A program made the translations under genes and the position numbers. The notes beneath the pieces are model-generated. The model worked only from the letters and a program-made list of their open reading frames with translations, searched no databases and had not been told where the DNA came from. From Blattamonas nauphoetae (Eukaryota > Preaxostyla > Oxymonadida), in NCBI GenBank assembly GCA_033064195.1, contig JARBJD010000006.1:372001-436000 (forward strand): a stretch of DNA of 64,000 nucleotides, in the 5' to 3' direction. Below, in pieces: positions 56,401-64,000 of this stretch; position 1 is the first letter of the stretch, and each line of letters opens with the position of its first letter.

Positions 56401-57081
56401 CACTTTTCCACCCCAACTGTCATCACCGTGTGTGTTCCTCTCTCGATGACGAACATGAATGTCTCCTCTGCGTTTCTTTTGGGATTTGCTCTGATCAAGT
56501 CGTGGAGTGATGTTGTTATGGATGGATGCCGTTTCTAATCAATCTCTCGATCGACTGGACTGTTCGGTGTGGTTAAAGCGAACATCTCCCTCTCCACTGT
56601 CTTCAGGATCCTACACACGACGTTCGAGCAAGTCAAAACGACTCGACGACAAGCAAGATTATGTTGAAAGGTCTGAATACAATGGCCAACAACGTTTCAT
56701 CGTAGGATGAAGACGAACTGTTCTCTCTTATCGAAATCCTGCTCCCTCCTGTCGTGTCTTCCAACATGTTTGTTGGAGGACGAGAAGTCGATGATCGAGC
56801 GTCTGCAGAGACGAATCCACTCCGTGTCAAACCATCTCGATCGGATTCTCATTGATCGCACAAAGTGGATTCGGAGGATGTGTTTGGGTGGGGGTGAATC
56901 GTTGCTGATCTCCACTAATATGAAAAGAACTCGACTCCTGGTTGAGAACGACTTGGAGACAGATGCAAGTTTCATTCACTTTCTTCAGCACTACTACCAC
57001 CATCTTTCATCCACTACTGTATCCACTCTTCCCATGGGTGTGTTCTGTCTGAGGACTCTCTCTTCTCAGAATCAAGCCTGA
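53448..57081 (+). pseudogene. Decayed beta-helix surface protein gene
   Basis: Successive plus-strand frames with beta-helix composition: SASVLSTSSLSISSSTFKSY and DFLLSNLLFTSNEATKAEDV (53448-54005); a long frame (54410-55576) with RISLAVKDITVHVFENAHIN and GKLVVSQSTFTSSASLPYPL; then FNVPNLNDALIRGQTSTTMN (55473-55772). The reading changes frame at least four times (near 53790, 54400, 55560 and 55780). The 3' region to 57081 is more degraded. It is a host-type gene enclosed by the TA-inserting element, and it differs from the pseudogene at 9240-11800. Confidence 0.7.
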
Positions 57082-57867
57082 CAAGCACGAAGCAAGGAGA
57101 GAAACACGAGGAGGGAAGTGTGAGAACGTGGGAGTTTACAAGCGAGGGGAGAGAGAAAACACGTGGCACAGGTCAGAAGCAAGGAAATGGAGTTCGCTTA
57201 ACGTGAAGACGTGAACGTCACAGTGTGTCGCAACGTCTGTTCCTCCTCTCACTCGTTCTCTCAATTTTTCAAGTACTCTTTCTTCTTCTCCGTCCCCCTT
57301 TCTCATCTCCTTCTTTTCATTCCTCTCTCTTCTATCTCAGAACACTTTCACTTCGGCTGCCGAACTTGGAGGAGCATAGCCGCAGTTTGGACACCTCGCT
57401 GCCAGCGCTGGCATCGTCACTCTGCTCACACACCCTTCAAAGTCTGACAAAGACCAATATCGACAGAATCATTTATCCAATTCATACCATTGACCTCTTC
57501 ATCTCTGGAAACATCGACAAAACTAATGTGGTGGAGCAGAAGCGGAGGGGAACATCGATCTTGTGTGGAACATGGAGGCGCCAGAGATCCTTCAGAAACA
57601 CCAATATCTGAAAACCACACATTGAATCTTTCTTTTCATCATTGTTTCATCATTTCAAACACAATTACCATCAATATTACACACTTTTGAAGAATTCAAT
57701 TGAGATCAAACCAGAAATAAAAAGTTCGTTTGAATTCACTTGGTAACGAAGTGTTTATGATTAAAAAGGAGTGAAATTCGAGATCATCGGAATTAATTCA
57801 TCATGATTTTTGATTAAATGGATTTTGCGCGGGTTTATGTATTTTGCGCGGGTTTCTGAGGGCACTA
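57082..57867. other. Right interior of the nested element
   Basis: Pyrimidine-rich tract near 57240-57350, then A/T-rich sequence and the right inverted end. No convincing gene; 57225-57611 is open on the plus strand but looks low-complexity. Confidence 0.4.
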
Positions 57868-57869
57868 TA

Positions 57870-58141
57870 ATTCAAAGCTTGTTCGAAAATATCTCGAAAC
57901 GACTCTATTTACGAAAATTTCCCACCCCCCATACAGCCCAGATCTCGCCCCGTGCGATTTCTGGCTGTTTGGGGAGTTGAAGATGCGTCTCAAGGGAATT
58001 CACGTGAAATCAGATGCGGAATTGACCAAACACATCACTTCTTTTATGGCCGAGCAGACGACTGAAAAACGAATTCGTGTTTTCGAGAATTGGATTCGAA
58101 GATGTGAACAGGTGGTTGAGAATCAAGGAGAATACATCTGA
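57870..58141 (+). pseudogene. Mariner transposase, C-terminal part
   Basis: It continues the transposase with SKLVRKYLETT, then HPPYSPDLAPCDFWLFGELK, which holds the third catalytic Asp 34 residues after the second (DD34D, the mariner signature). The end is RRCEQVVENQGEYI with TGA at 58139-58141. No stop or frameshift is seen in this part. Confidence 0.92.
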
Positions 58142-58543
58142 CGATCGCACTTTGTACTCTTTTTCTTTTCTCATTGTATTTCAGCAGGCTTCATTCATCT
58201 CGTTTTTGAATCACTATATCACTCACATTGGGACCGACATTCATCGTTTTACTTTTTCTCACTACACAAGAACGTTTATCGAAGCAACATCTCTCCAAAA
58301 TGATTCTAATACACTCATGAGGGAGATGGTCGGTTTATTTCATAATTTATCACTTCTTCGGAGAGTTCTCACATTGTGACTCGTGTCGTTCATCTCGTTC
58401 TCGAGATTCTGACATACGAACATTGGATTGAGAATGTTTTTCACAGACAAAATTGAACAAATCAACGAAAACTAGGTGAAATGATGTGAAAACAACTTGT
58501 TACTCGATGGGAAATGTCGCCCAAGTTTTCACTGATCACCCTG
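58142..58543. other. Mariner 3' non-coding region
   Basis: Non-coding tail between the transposase stop and the right inverted end. It contains a 100-codon open frame (58077-58379) that overlaps the transposase in another phase; I treat it as spurious. Confidence 0.5.
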
Positions 58544-58556
58544 TAGTGCGACGAGT

Positions 58557-60528
58557 TCATCTTCGCAGTTGGATAAGATGGAGGGTCGCGTCTTTTTGGA
58601 TGGGGTAGTCTTTCACGGTTCGAGAATTTTCCAATTGTTTCCCAGCGTAGATAAGGCGTTGTTGGTCTGCTGGGAGGTTGTATTGGTTTTCAACCTGCTT
58701 CTTCAAAGAATAAATCGTGTCATCACCACTCACGTGACAAACAACCACCTTGCCTGTCATTGTCTTGACAAAGATCTTGAAACCTGCATAGTACGGGGGA
58801 TGGTACGTCAAGAGAAGAACCGAGAAAGGTTTGATGATATTTTGTTTCCACGAGATGTTGAGGTCAAGTTGTCGTTGTTCGAGGGTTTCAAGAGCAAAAG
58901 GTGTTAATGGATTGATCAGGGATGGATGAATCTGTTCCATGATGTCTGAGAGATGTTCATCGCTAAGACGAGATGTATCAATGGGAACAATATCGTCATC
59001 AGAAGTCACAACAAAAAGTGGGTCCCCTTCGAATGCCGGAAAGGCTGAGAGTGTTCTGGATGGTGTGATTCCTGCTTCAGCAAATGTCTGCCTTGGATTT
59101 AAGACCCGGCGACCAACTGCAAAATGTTGTCCCAAGTCACAAAACTTTGCCAGATCTCTGATCAAGAAAGAAGGATGGAAAGGAATGTGGAGTTCTTGAT
59201 ATTGATACGCGGGGGCATCTGACGACTTTGTCCACCGTTTGACGGTCATGGTTGAGGGAAGGGTGGCAAGAAGATGAAGAGAGTTGGGGACAAATGATAG
59301 TTGATCCTCTTCTGACTCGAATCGAAAGTGGGTGAGGTCATCGATTCGTTTGGCTTGTCTCTGAATGATTGTGCCTCTCATTCTCGACAGAGGCGTCGGT
59401 GGTCCCAGCATTCGCTCGAAAAGGCATCCGTCAAAAAGTTGAGAGGATTGGATCCGAAGGGAGGGGTACTTGAGTTGAGAGGAGTGAGAATCAGATATTG
59501 AAGAGAAAATGAGAAGAATGAAGAAGAAAACAAGATGGAGGACGCACAGTGGTGAAAGGAGGGTACAAACAGGGTCCAGGAGTCTCAGTAGGACATCACG
59601 AATCTCAACTGGAATTGTTGACGCCAATTTGGGTACGGTGAAGCTAGAAATTTCACGAATCATCTTCGGAAGTGTTGTTCCTTCAAACAGGCGACGACCT
59701 GTCACCATTCGATGCAGAATTACGCCAACCGACCACATGTCACTTTGAGGTGTTCCTTGCATTTTATCATCATCCAGTCGTTCTGGCGAGTTGTATTCGT
59801 ACGTTCCGATCTCCTGAGCGGAATGTGACATCATCACTCCTTCCTCATCCGCTGCCCCCAAATCGCCTGACACGCCAGAAGGGAAATAAGTGAAAATGAA
59901 TCAGCGAATGAAATAAGAAAGACAGAAATGAAAAATGAAGAAGAAAAACAAACACAAGATCGCGCGATCGTCAACTGACAGAAGAACATTCTCCGGTTTC
60001 AGGTCGCCATGCGCTGTTGGGCCAGACGGATGAGTGTGCATGAACTTCAGCCCTTCCACAATGTCATTGCAGATCAACACCACAACCTGAACATCACCAC
60101 ATTCACACAAAGAGAAGAAGGAGTGAGTGGAAGAGAAAATGAGGAAGAGGAGAGAAGCAAACATCAAGAGGGATTCGCTCCCCTCGTTTTTCATATTCAC
60201 AAATCAAGTCCTTCAAATTTCGAGTTCCAAGTTCCATGATGATTCCATGCCATGTTTCAGTTTCAATCGAATCATGAAAACCAACAATTCGAGGGTGAGA
60301 AAAACGCTTCAATTGTTCCACTTCACGACGAGCTCGCTTCTTGTCCGTTTCCGTGATTGTTGGTAGAATTTTCAGAGCAAAATTCTTGTTTGTCTTTTGA
60401 TGCCGAATGTGAAGGACTCGACCAAACGCTCCCTCACTAATTGGCCGAACAAGTTCATCTGAACGAGATTGAGAAACAACCACAATGTGATCGACACAGG
60501 GACGATGACAAAAAGGATGCGAATACAT
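58557..60528 (-). CDS. Protein kinase fused to C-terminal ubiquitin-like domain, copy B
   Basis: Exons 60528-60163, 60086-59954, 59866-59571 and 59468-58557 give 568 residues. Exons 2-4 have exactly the same lengths (133, 296 and 912 nt) and phases as copy A. Kinase motifs: EGAFGR, Lys53 in FALKIL, HGD (148-150) in [15 protein letters not shown] (168-170) at the DFG position, SPERLDD and [15 protein letters not shown]. So copy B keeps the Gly that copy A lost. The C-terminal ubiquitin-like fold has [40 protein letters not shown] and ends HLIQLRR, with no Gly-Gly. The start is uncertain: an ATG at 60563 is out of frame with this one. Confidence 0.9.
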
Positions 60529-60765
60529 GACTTTGGTATTAATGACCCTTTAGGTGTTTCCATCCAGATGTGATAAAGATCATACCCGTTCTATTTCTTT
60601 TGTTGACGAATCTTGTTGAATCTCTTGCCCAAGAAACACCATTTGTGATGTGAAGGCAACAAACAAAGCGTAGCGAAGGAGGAGATAGAGCAGGATCATG
60701 ATTCACAAAAAGTGTGGTCAGGATCCTCAGACAGTCGAACTTTTTCTGACAAAATTGTGAATATC

Positions 60766-63700
60766 ATGGAAACCAAAAGCCGAAAATCGGGTTCTGAATC
60801 CATATCGGTAGGGTCAACTTCATCTAGCTTGGATGGATGGAGCAAGAAGGATACTGCACTCTTCACTGCCCTTTACCCACTTTATAGTCAAGTATCATCA
60901 TTTTTATCGTTAATTCCGTGCTACTTTGTTCTAGAGTAAGCGACCCTCGCGATATCTACCTTTGGGTGTTTATATTTTCACTCTTGTCGAGCTCGTGACT
61001 CTCCAATTCTACTCCACGTCACACAATACTTCCAATCTCACTCAAATTGCTAAATTCTTTGGATTTCTCAATCTTTCATCTCTTAGATCAGTTTCAGATT
61101 CGATCGTTCCGATCCTGTCCCTCGTTGCTGCTATCATACTCGTTTCCTCAACTGTCATTCTCTCACTTGTGGCCAGATTCTACCAATGGCTTATGACTCA
61201 TCAACCATGGATCATTAATGTCAGCAGGCTACTAGTGACCCTATTTTTGACAGCTGCAGTCGTCCCTGTACTCAATATTTTCATCAACACTTTTGATTGT
61301 GTTGAAGACACGTCAGATCGACTTTATTTCCGAAATTCAACTGTACTCTGTCTTTCTGGTGAATTTCCCCTTCACCTGATCGGCACAATCGTTGGAATTG
61401 TGTTCTTAGTCCTTTTCTTCATTATGTTCGTTCTTCACCATTGCTTTACCTTTCAAATCGATCCACGACCCCGTGGATATTTCTCTGCTCCGTCTGCATC
61501 CTTTCAAACCCTTCGGATCTGCACAATTTTTGTTTTAGTCATTGTCCAACGGTTCTTGACAGACTGGGCGTTCTGGCGTGGATTTCTTTCCGTTGGGATC
61601 ACTGTAGCAATGGCTGGTTACGTTCTTTTCAAACAGCCATACTACCATTTACATTCAAATTTCTTGATATGTGTTGAGATGACGCTGTATGGATCGATCC
61701 ATCTCTGCTTGGAAATCGGATTCATCATCGACCAAAACTTCAACACTATACTTGGAACCATTATTTCAGGGGTTTGCGGCCTCATACTGGCAATTAGTCT
61801 TTCTGTTCTGTTTTACAAGCTCATGCGAAGGATCGAGCGGAGTCATTGGGCCATCACGCAGACCTCATCCGGGGAGCTCGTCCCACTCTTTGATTTATCA
61901 TCACAAGATGGGAAGGATGAGGCATGGATGCATATACAACACCATGGATTCGATAGAAGCATCCGCTGGTACTATATCAAGGACGATCGAACACCAATTC
62001 TGGGGGAATATGTCGACATTCTGTATCAAGAATACACCATCCGCGATCCTCATAATAAGTCAATATTCGTCTTATATGGAGTTTTCCTCCAATACATCCG
62101 GAAAAATCGAATCAAGGCACACAACTTGTTAAACTCAGCTCGCCAGCGGTATCCTGGGATTATGTACCGTTCGATACTATTCAACTTAATGCGAGGACAG
62201 TCTGCAGCAAGTGGCAGCGGCGGAACGGAAGCTAATGAGATTGCTCAGAAGGGCCAACTCATGCAAGCGGAAAACGCGAAAGAAGACGCTCGGGATGCGC
62301 AAATGTCGTTTTTCGAGAACCTCAGTCGAAGTCAACCCAATTTTGTTCTTCTGCAAAGACAACTTACTGATATCGTGAAATCGGAAGCAAAGGCTAAGAA
62401 ACTGTACGATTCGCTTCTCAGCTCCGATCCAAACAACATCGCTGTTCTCCGATCGTATGGAGACCTTCTTGGGGTTATTTTGGGCGATTATGAAATGGCA
62501 GATTATGTGTATTTGAAGGCAGACAGTTTGGAGGACGACACAGTCGATGCTGACCCAACGGCATTGACTGGCGATCGGAAACGAAGGAAAAAGAAGAAGA
62601 AAACAGCAGATAATGGGATGGACAAAATGTTGACTTCGATGGCTGATACCAAAACCTCTGGAATCTTCATCATCATCGGCAATTGGTCGAACTGCATTTT
62701 CCACATCTTCGGCATTTCAGGCTTCGTTGCCTGTGCCATCTTTGTCTCCACATTCACCAAGGAAGTCAGCGTCTCACTCCGCGGGGTCAACAATGTCGGC
62801 GAGCTGATTATGAGTGGAGTCAAGACATCGGTGATGTTTCTCGAGCTACTCGTTCACGAAGAGTTGTTGTGGCAGAACATGACACACACGGATGACTCAA
62901 TCAATCCTGTCGCTGCGATTCAGAGCCACATGCTGAGATATGCGAATCGGATGGCTGACATTGTCGTGGAACAGATGAATACGAATGTGGAGAAGGCGGG
63001 ATGGGAGGAGTTGAGAATCGAGTCAATATCCGTCCAATACGACGATGTTCTCAAAAAACCAATTTCCACAACCTCCGAACCCATCTCCTTCCTGTCCCTC
63101 ACCACAGAAATCATAAACTTCGCAAAGAATCTCGCACTTTCGTCAAATGTCTCGGATTCGGTTGAGCGTTCTCACGGACGCATCGTCGCTCATCTCTTCA
63201 ACTCTCTCCAACCGTTCGTCGAAGGTGGAAAGCGACTTCTCGAAGACTATGACAGACAAGCACTCACCACTGCCAGTCGAATGCGAACTTACATGAATTT
63301 CCTGTGCGGAATACCAACAGCGGTTGTCATGTGCAATATTGCCTTTCTGTATATCTTCCTCACAGTCTCTCACATCAAAGAGAGAAAAGCGCTTCTTCGA
63401 GATGTCATCGAAATACCCAAAACCACAATTCAGCAATATTCGCGCGATCTGATCGAGAAGGAGGAGACAGACATGGCAGGAGACATGAAAGAGGAGGAGG
63501 CATCAGAAGGCGATGATGTCGAAGTTGAACCTGATCATTTTGTCCAACGCAGAAAGTCGCTTTACCGCAAACCATCGCGAAAACAGTCGATGCAGTCGAT
63601 CCACCAAATCAGCCCGGCTAACTCGACCCATATGATTACTCCAGAGTTAACAAAGAATTATGAAGACGAGTCGGTCATGGAGCTCAAGGACGGGAATGAT

Positions 63701-64000
63701 CTGAAATGGATGAACGAAGGGTCAGCCAAGATTGTTGACTCAAACACACATGTCAGTTTGAAACAGATCAACAAATCCCCTCTTCTCTTCCGCCCGTACC
63801 ATCCAAAACGCGAATTCATCAAAAAGACACACTCCGCGCGCTCTCTCCTCACCACACGAAGCGACGACGATGAAATTCGAGAAGTCACAAAACGCGACGA
63901 CGACGTTTGGGAAGACAAATTCGAGAAGGACGTCGAGCTCCTGCAAGCGATGTACAAATCGATGGGACAGGTTGTTCCGATGTCGACGCGAACATTGATG
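60766..64000 (+). CDS. TmcB/TmcC-like membrane protein 2 (runs off the window)
   Basis: Exon 1 is 60766-60891 (42 codons, phase 0, METKSRKSGSESISVGSTSS). A 43-nt intron (60892-60934) follows, then an open frame from 60935 to the end of the window. Family motifs are shared with the gene at 40951-45775: MTHQPWIINVSRLL, NTFDCVED, QRFLTDWAFWRGF and KQPYYHL. Then come the TPR-like helices (RIKAHNLLNSARQRYPGIMY, SFFENLSRSQPNFVLLQRQL), a Lys-rich stretch, further membrane segments (GISGFVACAIFVSTFT, FLCGIPTAVVMCNIAFLYIF), and an acidic then basic linker. The C-terminus is missing. It is divergently placed from kinase copy B, about 240 bp apart. Confidence 0.88.

Larger units (their letters stand above)
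53135..57867. mobile_element. TA-inserting element carrying a beta-helix pseudogene, nested in mariner
   Basis: A 4,733-bp element with inverted ends AGTGCCCTCAAAAACCCGC (left) and the complement of AGTGCCCTCAGAAACCCGCG (right). A repeated AAACCCGCGCAAAATCCA motif lies behind each end, and similarity extends through ATGATGAATTAATTCC. TA flanks both sides (53133-53134 and 57868-57869). No transposase is recognised. Most of the interior is a decayed beta-helix gene. Large cargo in a TA-flanked element is unusual. Confidence 0.85.
52196..58543 (+). mobile_element. Mariner transposon split by a nested TA-inserting element
   Basis: Inverted ends CAGGGTGGTCAGTGAAAACT (52196) and the complement of CAGGGTGATCAGTGAAAACT (ending 58543) match at 25 of 26 positions through TGGGC. 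TA is present on both sides (52194-52195 and 58544-58545). Without the nested 4.73-kb element the transposon is about 1.61 kb, normal for mariner. It inserted 11 bp downstream of the stop codon of kinase copy B. The transposase frame is open on both sides of the nested insertion. Confidence 0.93.

Noticed and set aside
53135-57867. Polinton or other large virus-like element
   Set aside because: It has long inverted ends and cargo, but a 2-bp TA target and no polymerase, integrase or capsid-like sequence; the interior is a beta-helix gene.
1-64000. CRISPR array or prokaryotic operon structure
   Set aside because: No direct repeats with unique spacers; genes are spliced and eukaryotic in type.

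Overview
The window looks like a chromosome fragment from an intron-rich, compact protist genome, most likely an oxymonad (Metamonada, Preaxostyla; Blattamonas-like). The reasons are two TmcB/TmcC-like multi-pass membrane proteins, secreted right-handed beta-helix proteins (one whole, two decayed), very short GT-AG introns (about 38-110 nt, often starting GTTT or GTAT), standard stop codons, and many DNA transposons. The organism assignment is inference; the gene families and introns are read from the sequence.

Layout. 1-1710: a minisatellite of 39/40-bp units. 1711-12445: a transposon-rich stretch with two MITEs, a Mutator-like element whose long inverted repeats each carry a tRNA-like sequence, and a decayed beta-helix gene. 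12446-17479: a pogo/Tigger transposon split by a 3.3-kb hAT-like element that carries cysteine-rich host sequence. 18080-21197: two unknown minus-strand genes, the second split by a 1-kb MITE. 21418-35017: an inverted pair of RRM-like genes around a giant unknown gene of about 2,835 codons. 35125-39267: a putative transcription factor gene split by a second Mutator-like element that contains BEACH-domain debris. 39401-47247: a DnaJ remnant, a tandem doublecortin gene with six introns, a TmcB-like gene and an intact beta-helix gene. 47284-60563: tandem duplicates of a protein kinase fused to a C-terminal ubiquitin-like domain, with a nested mariner transposon between them. 60766-64000: a second TmcB-like gene that runs off the end.

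Two themes stand out. First, the kinase-ubiquitin-like fusions form a recently duplicated family with conserved intron positions; the ubiquitin-like tails lack the terminal Gly-Gly, and one copy has lost the Gly of its DFG-equivalent. Second, four different terminal-inverted-repeat elements (two Mutator-like, one hAT-like, one TA-inserting) are 3-5 kb long, show no transposase of their own, and carry decayed host coding sequence. Several sit in reading frames that are otherwise open on both sides of the insertion. Exact target-site duplications (8, 9, 9 and 2 bp) define their ends.
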